NCBI RefSeq assembly: GCF_963678975.1
Contig: NC_089276.1
Location: forward strand, 17,737,272-17,801,271
Source: Dysidea avara
Taxonomy: Eukaryota > Porifera > Demospongiae > Dictyoceratida > Dysideidae
Reading direction: 5' to 3'
DNA length: 64,000 nt
In this document: positions 1-12,891 of the stretch, one piece after another
Layout of the letters: the number at the start of each line of letters is the position of its first letter
Numbering within the stretch: position 1 is the stretch's first letter
Translations under genes and position numbers: made by a program
The notes under the pieces: model-generated
Database searches by the model: none
What the model saw: the letters and a program-made list of their open reading frames with translations, nothing else
What the model was told of the DNA's origin: nothing

Positions 1-549
1 TAGTACTCCCCAGGGGTGCTCTAGGAGCAACTAAAAGGTGTTACAAGGGCATTGCAACACTTCCTAAGGGTGTTCTAGGAATAGCTATAAAGGTGTCACG
101 GTACACTTTAAAGATGTTCTAGTGCTCTCCATGGTGGCATTTTGTTGAAAAGAAATGTAGGCTTGCTATAGCATTCCAGTAACCTTCATGTTGATTTCAA
201 TTTATACTCAATGACTACCAACAACAAAGCACATTAGCAGTACACAATAATATATTTGCAACACCTTATACTTACCACATAGTTGTTTCCAAGTCACTCT
301 TATAGAAGTTAGCAAACTGTACTTATAACCTAATTTTCAATAGAAGCATCCAATTGTGGGTTTCAATATACCTAGGTGTAGGCAAACACCCTTACAGTGG
401 CTTAGCTATTATTGGGGAGTAAAATGACATTTGTGGTGTTCAACAACACCCCAAGTGCTACAATACTCCCCTAGGGTGTTGTAAATACCATGGGTGTACA
501 TGAACACCTTTACGATGGGTGTACCTGTAACACCTCGTTTTAACAGTGT
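1..549. mobile_element. TIR element, truncated by window start, rich in GGTGTT motifs
   Basis: Non-coding. Many imperfect copies of a GGTGTT/AACACC motif lie in both orientations (around 15-125 and 430-535). The right edge at 537-549 reads, on the minus strand, ACACTGTTAAAAC, close to the ACACTGTAAAAA terminus of the element at 35155-35920. It is probably a non-autonomous DNA transposon whose left end lies near or beyond base 1. Superfamily not determined. Confidence 0.4.
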
Positions 550-1063
550 AAGAACAATTGTTACAAGATGATGGTCCGCCCCATTGTTGAATATGCATCC
601 TCTGTCTGGGCCCCCCACACTCACACCAATATAAACCAACTTGAATCCATCCAAAGGAGAGCAGCCAGATTTTGCTACAATAATTTTTCTAGATTTAGTA
701 GTGTAACAAGAATGATGTCATCATTAAATTTACCTACCCTCGAAGAAAGAAGAAACAAGTCTAAGATAACTACAATGTATAAGATAATTAATGGCAATCT
801 AAGTATACCTACAAATGATCTAATACCTAATCATCGTCCATCAAGGGAAGGATATTATAAACAGCTTGTCACTATGATTGACTCCTATAAATTTTCCTTT
901 TTCCCTTCTACAATCAGACTCTGGAACACACTCCCCCCTTTTGTAATTCACTCCCCTACCTTAGATGAGTTTTGTACCAACCTGAACATGCATTATGATC
1001 ACACCTGTGCACAACAATCTTTTTGATTTCTGCACAGTAACAAATATAATAATAATAATAATC
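550..1063 (+). pseudogene. LINE reverse transcriptase C-terminal fragment with (AAT)n tail
   Basis: The open frame (568-1026 from the first ATG, also open a little upstream) encodes about 150 residues matching the region after the RT fingers/palm in APE-type LINEs. In order it has the thumb-like stretch with VRPIVEYASSVW, the QRRAARF motif, the LEERR segment and the C-terminal FFPSTIRLWNTLP signature. Catalytic (F/Y)ADD and endonuclease parts are missing, so this is a 5'-truncated copy. An (AAT)n tract at about 1044-1062 follows the stop, as expected for the 3' tail of CR1/L2-like elements. It abuts the TIR element to the left directly. Confidence 0.85.
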
Positions 1064-1064
1064 C

Positions 1065-1486
1065 ATCGAAAGGTGAAAATTGTGAAAAACTGACAGTATA
1101 AACCAGTTTATTTTTACTCTAAAGTGCCTAACCATTGTGCCAAATAGGAAATGTACTGTTAACCTGAGGGAACCATAACTTTAGTTTTTTTTTTCAAATA
1201 TTGAGTAGCTTGCCTTAAACTAGTTAATTGTTAATGAAAGTTTAAACCAATTAGCGTCTGCTTAGGTACAGTTCAAGCTAATCTGTCTGTTTCCTTTATT
1301 AGAAAACCACCCACAAAGTGGAACCGAACATAGGAGAACTTTACTAAAAGAGTGAGTCGTCTAAATTCACCCGATATTGGTGAGACTCTAAATGACATCA
1401 TTTCAATGTGGCAATATATATTATACGGTGTTGCATAAGCAGGGACATAGCCAGAATCCGGATCCTCTGAGCCTATATAGGCCTTT
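1065..1486. other. Unassigned non-coding stretch
   Basis: No convincing coding or repeat structure seen. It ends at the 8-bp target site of the following hAT insertion. Confidence 0.5.
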
Positions 1487-1494
1487 GCATCAAT

Positions 1495-2198
1495 CAGTGG
1501 CGTAGCCAGGCCTCCATGGATGGGTGGGCACACTCGCCCACACATTTCACCCCATGCAACTAACTAGCACAAAATGCGAGTCCATCCTTAGTGGACTCTA
1601 CATACATTTGGTTTAAAAACTGTTTCAAAAGTGCATAAATGTAACTAGCTAGCTAATAATACGCTATGCTGCTGTTCCTGCAGCTTATTTCACTAGTCTA
1701 ATGCTACTGCATGAATGATTTAGAAGCTAGAAATTGAAACTAACTTATTACACTTCCTTGTCTTTGTCTCCTTTCACTCATCTATACTTGTACACAACTC
1801 TTTGTACTCAGGCCTGACTTCAGATAATCGTATGGCTTAATTCAGCCACCAATTACAATTTATCACCTCCAACCCCAACACCTAAAGAATATCTGTGCTG
1901 TTGCTCACAATTCAATGTTCCAGATGTGAAAAATAGACTGGATTCCTCCTTCCTCTATTCCCAGCCTAAAATTTGGATCACGTGATGCTGTGCGTTAAAT
2001 AGAAATTATTTGGATTACGCTATGTAATCATTGAACTTATACCAATATCCACAGCTGATTTACAATGATAATATCGCGCTACCAAGGTATGCACTACTTT
2101 TCTCTTGTTCGTAATAACAAAATCGGGTGGGCGCCGCTCTCTTATGGAAATTTGGGTGGGCGCGTGCCCACCCAGGCCCACCCTTGGCTATGCCACTG
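1495..2198. mobile_element. Non-autonomous hAT transposon (704 bp) with 8-bp TSD
   Basis: Termini are inverted repeats: left CAGTGGCGTAGCCAGG, right (reverse complement) CAGTGGCATAGCCAAG, with homology for about 50 bp including a GGGTGGGCAC block. Perfect target duplications GCATCAAT flank it at 1487-1494 and 2199-2206. CA...TG ends plus an 8-bp TSD identify the hAT superfamily. No transposase remains. The near-identical TSDs suggest a fairly recent insertion. Confidence 0.93.
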
Positions 2199-2206
2199 GC
2201 ATCAAT

Positions 2207-2559
2207 AGACTAATGCTGCATTGGGAAGCGCTGTAAGTGGTACACAGAAATACCCTAATAAAACAGACACTTCTCTCACAGCTATATATGGCTAAACTGC
2301 TGACACTATAACTCACTCTCTGATAGCTCAAATAGAATTAATTCATGGAAGAGACCTGTCATTAAAGTCATGTCATGTATATATTGTACATGCATTGGTA
2401 ACAGTCTGGCTATGGCCCTATGTATCAAATGAGTTGTGATGAATGCATACATATAATTATGCAGGAATGCATTCCACTTGCTAGTTGTTATAGCTGCAGT
2501 GGTGGCCAGTGTATGCTAGCCAGTGTTCATGCTGATGCTGCTGTCAGTAATATAATGTA
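2207..2559. other. Upstream region of the P-type transposase pseudogene
   Basis: About 350 bp without coding signal, ending at the proposed ATG at 2560. It may hold the 5' end of the transposon, but I could not find a terminal inverted repeat matching the right side. Confidence 0.3.
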
Positions 2560-5500
2560 ATGGGAAGAAGACAACTAAAACTATGTAGTAAAAAACTTCG
2601 GCAACAAATAGCGTACAAGAGACAAGCTAAGGTGAGTTAATGCATGTGTATAATGCATGGAAACAATCACTATGTAGTTACAGATAAGCCATGATAGCAG
2701 CCAACCAGAGCAGATTCCACAACCTTGTCTAAACACCATTAATAGTGACCTTAGCAGAATAACTCTACCAGGTGGTTGGATACAGATCAGAGACACACCT
2801 AACATTGTGCTATGCCATACCATCTATAACTCTAACAGCAATGTAGCCGTGCAAACTACAATAACAATATTTGATGACTTGACATGGAAATGTCACTATT
2901 ATGAAAAAGAGGTTAAAAGCTGTAGCATTTTGTCCTCTCTGCCATCTCATATCTGCAATGTTGATGTTGTTTTAAAAGTAATAAAGAAACTATCAGTAGC
3001 ACATGTATGTATTGGAAACTGTGATGACAATTTTGAGGAAATAGTAGAACATAGAAAAGGAAAATTTTTAAGCTTATCAGGTGAAACAGCTGCAACAATT
3101 GATAGCCATGAAATTGCATTCCAAGATAGAACTATCTCTAACACTATTCGTCGTGTAGAATGTGACATATTTGTTGATACAGAAGATGGACAGTGCAAAA
3201 CATGTAGGAATTATCGCCCAATCTTAAGAGCAATGTACCACCGATATAAGCAGACAGCACTAGCAGATAACGTGAGCAGTAGTCGTACCAACAGCAAGAC
3301 CTATACTCTTACAAAATTAAAGGAATGTCAAGCTAGACTGCAGGTGGCAGAGGAGCAACTAGCTAAAGCACAGCAGATATCAGATCAATACATTGAAGTT
3401 GATGAAGAGGTGCATAATGACCTCACCATCATAAATGAAAATGCTGCAGATATCAACAAAGCTCTGCCAAATAATTCATTCAGTCAACTATTCTGGAAGC
3501 AGCAAATAGATGCATTACTTTGCAGTAATTTAAAACAGATGAGATGGCACCCATTGGTAATAAGGTGGTGCCTTTCCATTAAGCTAAGATCATCATCAAC
3601 ATACGAAGCAATGTGTAAGTCTGGGTTGCTAAAGTTGCCATCGCAAAGAACCCTACGAGACTATACTCATGTAATCAAACCTTCATCAGGATTTTCAGAT
3701 GAAGTAGATGAGATGCTTATGAAAGAGGGTAGAATAAATGAAATTGAAGAATGGCAAAAACATGTAGTATTAATATTTGATGAGATGCATATTAAAGAAG
3801 ATTTGGTTTTTGATAAAACTACAGGAGAACTGAAAGGATTTATAAGATTAGGAAACATTAATGATCATCTTTTAAACTTGGAGAGTGCCCTCAGCGATGG
3901 TTGTGCTAGTCAGATACCACCACTTGCTAACTCAATGTTAACTTTTATGGTTAGAGGGATTTTTATAGACCTACACTTTCCCTATGCTCAATTTCCATCC
4001 AAGAATCTCACCGGTGATCTTCTATATCCTCTTGTGTGGGAGGCTGTTCAGCGTCTGGAAAGTTGTGGATTCAAAGTGCTTGCAACCATCTGTGATGGAG
4101 CATCTAGCAATCGTCACTTTATCCATATGCATGGCAACTACAAATCTTCACTAGTATATAAGACTGTAAACCCCTAAAGTAATGATACAAATCGTGACCT
4201 TTATTTTATGATAGATGTTCCTCATCTTATGAAGACTGCAAGAAACTGCTGGTCTAATCCAAAGAGAAAGTTATGGGTATGCTACTATATATATATATTC
4301 CTTAGTTATCCTATGTGTAACCTCATTTATCTGAAATTGGAAATAACTGTTCTATTATAGGGTATTTTGAGTGCAGGAATTATGTTATGGCTCTAGCTAT
4401 GCATAACTATTCAGGGGTGTACACAGGAATTCTGAAAAGGGGTTTCCACCACAGCTAAGTGACTGTTATATTAGAGTAATTTATAATACCTGACTGCTTT
4501 ATTAGAGTATCTCGATCTTTTCACCAAAATCATAATTCAGAACAAAGCCATAAGTGTTACTATCATGTGAGAAACTATTACTTAACTGTAAAAATGTGTT
4601 CTGTTCCATGACAGATCCCAGATTCTGGAAACCTGAAGTTTCAATTTCTTAATATTTCAAGTACTGTGTAAAATCCAAAGGGGTTTCCTGAAACCCCTGG
4701 AAACCCCCCTCCATAGACCCCTATTTCTATTGGTATAGCAAAAGATATTATTGTGTTTTATTTTGTAGAATGAAGGAAAAGATATTAGCTCGGGCCATCT
4801 GAAATATATGTACTACAATGACCATAACACAGACAAAAAGTCTATTGGTGTGTGTTTATCGAAACTGAAACGTGAACACCTTGAGCCAACATCATTTTCT
4901 AAAATGAGAGTGGACTTAGCTGCACAGGTTGTAGTGATGTTACATGTGACTGAAAGGTGATTTGCCATTTTGTTATAGGTACTGAGTAAATCTGTGTCAG
5001 ATGCTTTGCTGGAAGTGGGGGGTGAGGAGTTTGAAGGAACTGCAAAATTTTGTGAAATTATGAAAAGGTTTTTTGATGCATTAAATGTTACAATTACACT
5101 GAATGTATCACAAACCTGAAGTTCTACAGAAGACCATACAAAAAAATGCCCAAGTTTGAGGATGATAGATTCAAAGTTAGTAAATGGTTGGCAATGACAA
5201 TGGATTAATTACCTTGAATCTTTTGCAGTGGCTTGAAATGATTTTATTGGGTACTTAAACAAATGGGAGGATAGTGCAAAGTCAAGAACAGGGTTCTCTG
5301 AAGGTGAAAAAGTGATGATGACTCTAAGTAGAGAAACATCAGAGGGAATTAGAATAGCAGGTAACTATATAGTACATAATTCATGCCTATTATGCCTTTT
5401 CTATTACAATGTTTACAGTGAAGTCATTTTGTGAAATGGCACAGTATCTTTTGCAACTTCCAGGAGTGGATAGCTTGTTGTCCAACAGGTTGTGTTGTCA

Positions 5501-5739
5501 AGATTTACTTGAACATTTCTTTGGGAAACAGCAACAGCGAGGGGCAACAAATGACAACCCAAACGTCCAACAGTTTGAGTGCTATACGGGTTGCCAGCTC
5601 TATAGCTCTGGCTCCAGTTCGTGGCAATTGTAGGGGAACCAACTCAAAGAAGTGACCTGGTGAATTGTATGTTGCAAGTGAATTGGAGCTTCCACTTCCA
5701 AAGAGACCACGATACAAGAAAATCAAAAAGTCTACATAG
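2560..5739 (+). pseudogene. P-element/THAP9-like transposase, multi-exon, decayed
   Basis: Proposed exons: 2560-2631 (ATG, 24 codons), 2684-4276, 4769-4927, 4979 to about 5177, about 5230-5360, and about 5426-5739. Each junction has GT...AG and agrees in phase. The order of P-transposase landmarks is preserved: a WHPLVIRWCLS segment, the RNase H-like core with Asp in IFDEMH (about 3773-3790), a second Asp in ICDGASSNRHF (about 4085-4115), then DVPHLMKTARNCW (4210-4245), SFSKMRVDLAAQV, KSRTGFSEGEKV, and the C-terminal LEHFFGKQQQRGATNDNPN block (5505-5565). No N-terminal THAP zinc finger is visible. Breaks: an in-frame TAA at 4175-4177 followed by the same frame, and frameshifts near 5117, 5237 and 5575. 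The protein ends in a basic tail and stop at 5737-5739. It is therefore inactive as it stands. A convergent gene follows at 5850-6962. Confidence 0.88.
4412..4721. mobile_element. Small insertion within the transposase intron, carrying the CTCTAATAGAG motif
   Basis: Begins CAGGGGTGTACACAGG and ends in a G/C-run reading (reverse complement) ATAGGGGTCTATGG, resembling the CAGGGG-type termini seen at 27478 and 36205. Contains two minus-strand copies of the shared motif near 4461-4478 and 4492-4518, followed by CTCGATCTTT. Target duplication is not clear, so the exact limits are tentative. Confidence 0.4.
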
Positions 5740-5849
5740 TTGATCTGTTCTGTAATTATACATACAGCAGCAGCTGTATTATGAATTTTATCATGCAGAA
5801 TGTATACCATAATAATGATAATACACTGTACATTTGTTATATTATAATC

Positions 5850-6962
5850 TTAAGTGATGCTTTTACGTAGGGACTTAGCTTTAGATGTGTTAAGTGAATA
5901 CAGTTGTTTATGCAGTTCCATTACTGATTTAGCAAATGAATAGCATCTAATTGTTATCCACAAGTCAACTATCATTTGTAGTAGTTCCAACCTCGAATCC
6001 TCTTGAATATCTTCAAGTTCTTCTGAAAGCAGATACCAATAAAAGTATATATCCTCTGATTCTAAGAGTTTCTTAATAGCTTCTTTGCGTAATGGGATGG
6101 ATTCTGTCTTTAAATTTGCTAGATTGTAAACTTTCTGTGTTTCAATCTCCAGCTGTTTAAAAAGAAGATACGCTCCATTACTGACTGGAAAAAGACCACC
6201 TCAATTAACTCTTTCTATCCAGGATTTTGTGTACGTTAAAAAATTGTTTGCGTTGGTCTCATCTTCATCTTCACACATACTCCATAAGCATAAAATAAAT
6301 TCCTCCTTGTGTGGATGGGATGACCTCTCTAGCTTTTTTCTCAATGATACAGGGATGTAGCCAGCTATGTATCTGATCACCTTCTCCTCATCTTCAGACA
6401 AGACAGTACCTATAGCTTTATCCTCACAACTGGCAGACTCCGTGGCTGTGATAGGATATTCATGCCTAATGATCTTCTCAATTAAATTGCTTAAAACCAT
6501 TTGCTTGAAAATTGGATCCCTTGATATGCTGTAATATAATAGTTGGGGTAGCGTTTTCCACACTGTCTCCAAATCAACAGAACTTCTAACCTCATGGAAC
6601 TTTCTCCAAACACTCTCCCTCCATCCTGGCTTACCTATTTTAGACTGTTTGGCCGAAAAACAGCGTTTCAGCATATCGACCAGCATATCGACCAGCATCT
6701 TCGAAACAAGGCAAGCTTCGTGAGAATGACTTTTAGTCCATGTTAAAAATTCTGTGGAGCATTCATGTACTAACTGCTTCCTCCTAGAAGTCACAGCTAT
6801 GGCTTTCGATAGCTCGCCCACGCGGCCTAATGGTTGAGGCAGTATTCCATTCACTGATTCAACAAGCATTAAATAAACAATTGTAGGCCGGAAGGAGTTG
6901 TCTGAAGCGCCACTCACATAGTTTATTCGTTTCTCGCTCGTTCCTATGCTACTATTCATCAT
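5850..6962 (-). pseudogene. Unknown protein gene converging on the P-type transposase, one nonsense codon
   Basis: From ATG at 6962 the frame is open for 253 codons to TGA at 6201-6203, then stays open in the same frame for about 116 more codons to TAA at 5850-5852. This implies a roughly 370-residue protein with a single nonsense change (a TGG-like codon to TGA). I do not recognise the family. Visible features: a duplicated MLVDMLVDML stretch, an EDEEKVIRYIAGYIP motif that resembles the Y-x-AGY segments found in several transposase-type proteins, and a WIERVN...GGLFPVSNGAYLLF block just at the stop. No membrane segment or signal peptide. Only about 110 bp separate its 3' end from that of the transposase, tail to tail, so both may be cargo of one transposon; this is inference. 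Confidence 0.55.
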
Positions 6963-8004
6963 TCTACAACTAGGTAACTATGGACAATTACGCAATGGAC
7001 CTACGTCACGCGTAACGAAAATAAAACCAGAAATAGCTTGCGTTTCCTATCCCTATTACTAGGCATTCCAGCCCGATTTTTAAATGTTGGAAAAATGGAC
7101 TTTTTATATGCTCAATAGATAGAGTATTGATTGCCGATCTCAGAAATATATAGTTTGTTGAGTTGGAATTAACTACTTTGGCATGCACAGTGCTTTAAAA
7201 CTGAAAAAGGTACATTTTTTCTCCGGGGCTCCCCATACATTTTAAAGGGAAAAATGGCACAATTGAATCAGGAAGCCATCTAGCAATCTGGACTGTCTTG
7301 AAACTGTAGTTGCTTCTAACTGCAAGTTTGTACATATAATGAGAGTAACTTCAGATGTTATCGGATCTCAGCGATCTTTGTATGCTTTGTAGTGAGCAAA
7401 TATGTTTCACCTACTGCACACTTCTCAATACAATGGTGCATACCCACAGGCAAGAGGCTATCTCAAGTAAGTAAAAACATCAAGTTAACAACTTATAAAG
7501 GTAAACAACTAAAGTGGAGGTGCCACAATGATGCAACAATACCTAAAGGTGGAGTTGTGGTTTCAATTACGGCATTGTTATGCTGACTTTGAAGTGGTTT
7601 GTATTTTTGAGCTGATGACACAGCCATCAGAAAATTGCTCTGGAGCTGAAAATCGCTAACCCGAGCAAAGTAACTACACACTTTAAAGTAAGCACCAGTG
7701 ACTACCTTCCAACCGACACTACGTTTTTTTAAATTTTAAAGTATTCTACAATGCTTAAAAAGATTACAAAACAACACAAAACTTACTTATATGTAACGCG
7801 CACGACAAAACTAAGATTTTCATGATGATCAGCGTGTGGAGAAACCCCATAGCGATTTTCATCCTCATTGGAGCTCGGACTACAGAGCAATCCCAAGTTA
7901 AACGCAAGTTGTTGTTTTGTGCCAGGGTTCTATTGGGGAATATACGGAGAATTTTTTTATTTAAAAATCTCAGATACTGGAATGCCTACTATTACTCTAT
8001 TATC
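6963..8004. other. Unassigned non-coding stretch
   Basis: No supported gene. Short open frames here lack family motifs. The right end of the putative P-type transposon may lie in it, but no terminal repeat was recognised. Confidence 0.4.
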
Positions 8005-10148
8005 TATGGTGATGTTTATCTAAGAATTTACCAAAAAGAGCAGTTAATGGATCAATTATTTTCACTGAAGCTTGCACTTGTTTATGCTTAGTGTGACTAT
8101 AGACTACAGTCTGCAGTGGCGTAGCTACCATTGAGGCAACCGAGGCAGCTGCCTCGGTAAAAATACTCAACAACAGGCTGAGCAGGCCTGACTTTTGACA
8201 CCACAGATTTTCTACTCAAACGTTACTAGACAGCATTGATTACTGTACTACACATTATAGAATCTATACTGTAGTACTAAGCAGGGCTGGAGCCCATGGT
8301 GACACACTTTCAGTTAGCTACTTGTAAAAAGATCGAGATACTCTAAAAGAGCAGTCATCGTAATATACTCTAATAGAGCATTCAATACAGATTATAGCCA
8401 CTGTTTTGATTACACTTGTTAATTGTCTTTACATTAGCCACTTTTCAAAAGTTCCAATCAGTCAACAGCATGGCATTGCATTGGACTAATTGATCATGCA
8501 TTAGCAGTTACAATAAAAAGTATAGCCTCCACATGCCATTTCAAAGCATATATTCTCAAAAGTTTCCTTGAGGGAGCATGCTCCCAGTCTCCCTAGCTTG
8601 ACATGCTTAGCTACATGCAGTTGAGCATTACATGAAAGCAAGGGTTCATAATATTGTATGGGGCCATACAAATATTATGAACTCTTGATGAAAGAGATAA
8701 TCTCTGACTTAAATATCACTAAACTATACAGTGTGCATGACCATGATCTCCCCGTTGCAGTCCTTGGGATGGTTTGACCACTAATATCTCCAGAATAAGT
8801 CAGTATTTTGTGTTGAGGTTATATACAACTAGACAGATGCTAAAAGCATTGTGGGGCAAGCCTGATCTATAGCTAAAAGACTTGTACAGCTAGCTAAACA
8901 CATTAGGGATGCAACAATACAGGTAAACACCCTAATTGCGTATTGTCTTTATTGCATTCCACACCATGACTTTCTCGTAAAGTAACACTGAGAAACGAAG
9001 AATAATAAAGAAGAAATTACGTAGTCTCGTCCCAAGCCACCCACGCGCTCCTAGCCAATCTATATGAAAAGTATAATCAATTTTTATTATGTGATGAGCT
9101 ATATCAAGAAACATGTAAGCAAGTAGGGTTTTTGCCTAGTGGGTCACATAAAATCCCATATTCAAAAAAACAGTATAGTCAGCTTATTACTGACTTATGT
9201 TGACATGCAACAGTTACTTTCATCTAACCAAGCAGACCTTCAGTGCTGGTTACTGTAACGTGTTAATAACAATAACAAGTATAGAGTCAACCTGTAAATG
9301 CTGTACTACCTGTACTTGAAAGTATTCGTGAATCAGTTGAGTCAGAAGCAAACCCTCTCAATCAAGACACACGGTAGTGTGTCGTGCGGCCCAAGAAGCC
9401 AGCGCGTAACACCCGTGAGTATATTGACAGGAAGAAAGAAAACGCAATTTTTGCACCTCCGTAGCTCTGTGCTGCCTTGATGAAACAAGACGATTTTTGC
9501 TGTGGACACTCCCTCCAACTTCAGCACTCCACATTCCAAATTTGAGCGAAATCGCTTCAAGCGTTCCCGAGATATGCGACTTCAAAAATTGGCTTAGTTT
9601 CTTCGTCTTTTTTTTCTTATTTTTCTTTCTCTTGTCGCACACTTACAAAAACTGCTATAAAACGCGAACGCCATATCCGATCGCCTTGAAATTTGGCACA
9701 CAGAAGGGGGGTATAAAGGCGCATCTCTGTACCAACTTTGGCTGGAATACGATAAACAGGCAAAGAGGTATGAGCTATTATTCACGAAAAATAACACCAA
9801 TATGTTGTCACGCCTACAGGGTAAACCGCGTATGGGAAGAAGCTGAAAATCGGTGGGTGAATAGGTTAACTATTGAACCTCAAACCTTTTGTGGTTTGAA
9901 AGAAATCGAGCTAAAAACCAGGAAGATACAACGAAAAAACCAACAGTGTGCAACAATTACGCAATCGAGATTAGCTAATAAAAAACGACTGCTTGCCACG
10001 CCTACCAGATAAACCGCTTAGGGTAATGCTTTGAAAATCGCTGTACAGATGGAGTTATCATCTTAGAAAGGATCTTCAATGGTGTAGAAGAATCAGACTT
10101 AAAGCCACGGAGTTATAACACGAAATCCAACTTGGTGTAGCAAGTGCG

Positions 10149-10213
10149 AGATCGAGATACTCTAATAGAGCAGTCAACCTAATAGAGCAGTCATCCTAAT
10201 AGAGCAGTCACCC
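10149..10213 (+). repeat. Triple copy of the shared AATAGAGCAGTCA motif
   Basis: GATCGAGATACTCTAATAGAG is followed by three close repeats of TAATAGAGCAGTCA, at the junction between the Helitron-like 3' region and the minisatellite. The same motif marks the equivalent junction in copy B. Confidence 0.8.
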
Positions 10214-12715
10214 GAAGAGAATTCAAGAGATCACCTAGAAACAAGTAACCTGTATAGAGATCAGCTACAAACAATTCACCCTGTGGAGAGATCAGCCACA
10301 AACAATTCACCCTGTAGAGAGATCAGCTAGAAGAAGTTACCTTGTAGGGAATTCATGCAACTATAGAAAGAGACAATTCAACTAGAAGAAATCACCTTGT
10401 AGAGTTCAGCTACAAAGAAACCACAATGTAGAGAGTTCAGCTACAAACAAATCGCCCTGTAGAGAGATCAGCTAGAAGAAGTTACCTTGTAGAGAGTTCA
10501 GTTACAAAGAAACCACCATGTAGAGAATTCATTTACAAACTAGTGACCCTGTAGAGACATCAGCTAGAAGAAGTTACCTTGTAAAGAGTTCAGCTACATA
10601 GAAACCATTCTGTGAAGAGCTCAGCTGCAAACAAATCACCTATACAGAATTCAGCTACAAACAAATCACCCTGTAGAGAGATCAGCTAGAAGAAGTTACC
10701 TTGTTGATAGTTCAGCTACAAACAAATCACCCTGTAGAGAGATCAGCTAGAAGAAGTTACCTTGTAGAGAGTTCAGCTACAAAGAAACCATCATGTGGAG
10801 AGTTCAGCTGCAAACAAATCACCTGTAGAGAGTTCAGCTACAAACCAATCTCCCTGTAGAGAGATCAGCTAGAAGAAGGTACCTTGTAGAGAGTTCAGCC
10901 ACAAACAAATCACCCTTTAGAAAGATCAGCTAGAAGAAGTTACCTTGTAGAGAGTTCAGTTACAAAGAAACCACCATGTAGAAAGTTCAGCTACAAACTA
11001 GTGACCTTGTGGAGACATCAGCTAGAAGAAGCTACCTTGTAGAGAGTTCAGCTACAAAGAAACCATTCTGTAAAGAGCTCAGCTGCAAACAAATCACCTG
11101 TAGAGAGTTCAGCTACAAACAAATCACCCTGTAGAAAGATCAGCTAGAAGAAGTCACCTTGTAGAGAGTTCAGCTACAAAGAAACCACCATGTAGGGAGT
11201 TCAGCTAGAAGAAGTTACCTTGTAGAGAGTTCAGCTACAAAGAAACCATCATGAAGAGAGTTCAGCTGCAAACAAATCTCCCTGTAGAGAGTTCAGTTAG
11301 AAGAAGTTACCTTGTAGAGAGTTCAGCTACAAAGAAACCATTCTGTAAAGAGCTCAGCTGCAAACAAATCACCTGTACAGAATTCAGCTACAAACAAATC
11401 ACCCTGTAGAGAGATCAGCTAGAAGAAGTTATCTTGTAGAAAGTTCAGCTACAAACAAATCACCCTGTAGAGAGATCAGCTAGAAGAAGTTACCTTGTAG
11501 AGAGTTCAGCTACAAATTTAAAGAAACCATCATGTGGAGAGTTCAGCTGCAAACAAATCACCTGTAGAGAGTTCAGCTACAAAGAAACCACCATGTAGGG
11601 AGTTCAGCTAGGAGAAGTTACCTTGTAGAGAGTTCAGCTACAAAGAAACCATCATGAAGAGAGTTCAGCTGCAAACAAATCTCCCTGTAGAGAGTTCAGT
11701 TAGAAGAAGTTACCTTGTAGAGTGTTCAGCTACAAAGAAACCATCAAGAAGAGAGTTCAGCTACAAACAAATCACCCTGTAGAGAGATCAGCTAGAAGAA
11801 GTCACCTTGTAGAGAGTTCAGCTACAAAGAAACCACCATATAGAGAGTTCAGCTGCAAACAAATCACCCTGTAAAAAAATCAGCCACAAACAAATCACCC
11901 TGTAGAAAGATCAGCTAGAAGAAGTCACCTTGTAGAGAGTTCAGCTACAAAGAAACCACCATGTAGGGAGTTCAGCTAGAAGAAGTTACCTTGTAGAGAG
12001 TTCAGCTACAAAGAAATCTCCCTGTAGAGAGTTCAGTTAGAAGAAGTTACCTTGTAGAGAGTTCAGTTACAAAGAAACCATTCTGTAAAGAGCTCAGCTG
12101 CAAATAAATCACCTGTACAGAATTCAGCTACAAACAAATCACCCTGTAGAGAGATCAGCTAGAAGAAATTACCTTGTAGAGAGTTCAGCTACAGTACAAA
12201 GAAACCACCATGTAGAGAGTTCAGCTGCAAAGAAATCACCCTGTAGAAAATTCTGCCACAAACAAATTGCCCTGTAGAAAGATCAGTTAGAAGAAGTTAT
12301 CTTGTAGAGAGTTCAGCTACAAAGAAACCACCATGTAGAGAGTTCAGCTAGAAGAAATTACCTTGTAGAGAGTTCAGCTACAAAGAAACCATCATCTAGA
12401 TAGTTCAGCTGCAAACAAATCACCTGTAGAGAGTTCAGCTACAAACAAATCTCCCTGTAGAGAGATCAGTTAGAAGAAGTTACCTTGTAGAGAATTCAGC
12501 TACAAAGAAACCATTCTGTAAAGAGCTCAGCAGCAAAAAAATCACCTGTACAGAATTCAGCTACAAATAAATCACCCTGTAGAGAGAACAGCTAGAAGAA
12601 GTTACCTTGTTGATAGTTCAGCTACAAACAAATCACCCTGTAGAGAGATCAGCTAGAAGAAGTTACCTTGAAGAGTGTTCAGTTACAAAGAAACCACCAT
12701 GGACAGTTCTGTAAT
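10214..12715. repeat. Minisatellite, 30-31-bp unit, about 80 copies
   Basis: Tandem units of 30-31 bp built on GAGAGTTCAGCTACAAA or GAGAGATCAGCTAGAAGAA followed by an ACC...TGTA ending. Several subunit types alternate, giving a higher-order periodicity. The inverted counterpart is at 45070-47230 in copy B. No coding frame. Confidence 0.93.
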
Positions 12716-12891
12716 AAATATATGTATTATATATATAATTTGTACATTTACTGATAAAATCAGAAATATTTAAGGTACATCTGCTTCATCTTTTCTTCTT
12801 CCTGTGGTAAAGAAAAAAAAGATAGGTTAAAAAAGTCCCAAAGCAGGCCATAGGCTGGCTTTGGGGTATACAAATACAAAAAGAAGTGAAA

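Noticed and set aside
9497..10012. 171-codon open frame
   Set aside because: Lies in the conserved 3' region of the Helitron-like element; the homologous parts of copies B and C do not keep the frame, and no family motif is visible.
10214..12715. CRISPR-like array (regular ~30-bp repeats)
   Set aside because: Units are contiguous with no unique spacers, inside a eukaryotic transposon; it is a minisatellite.
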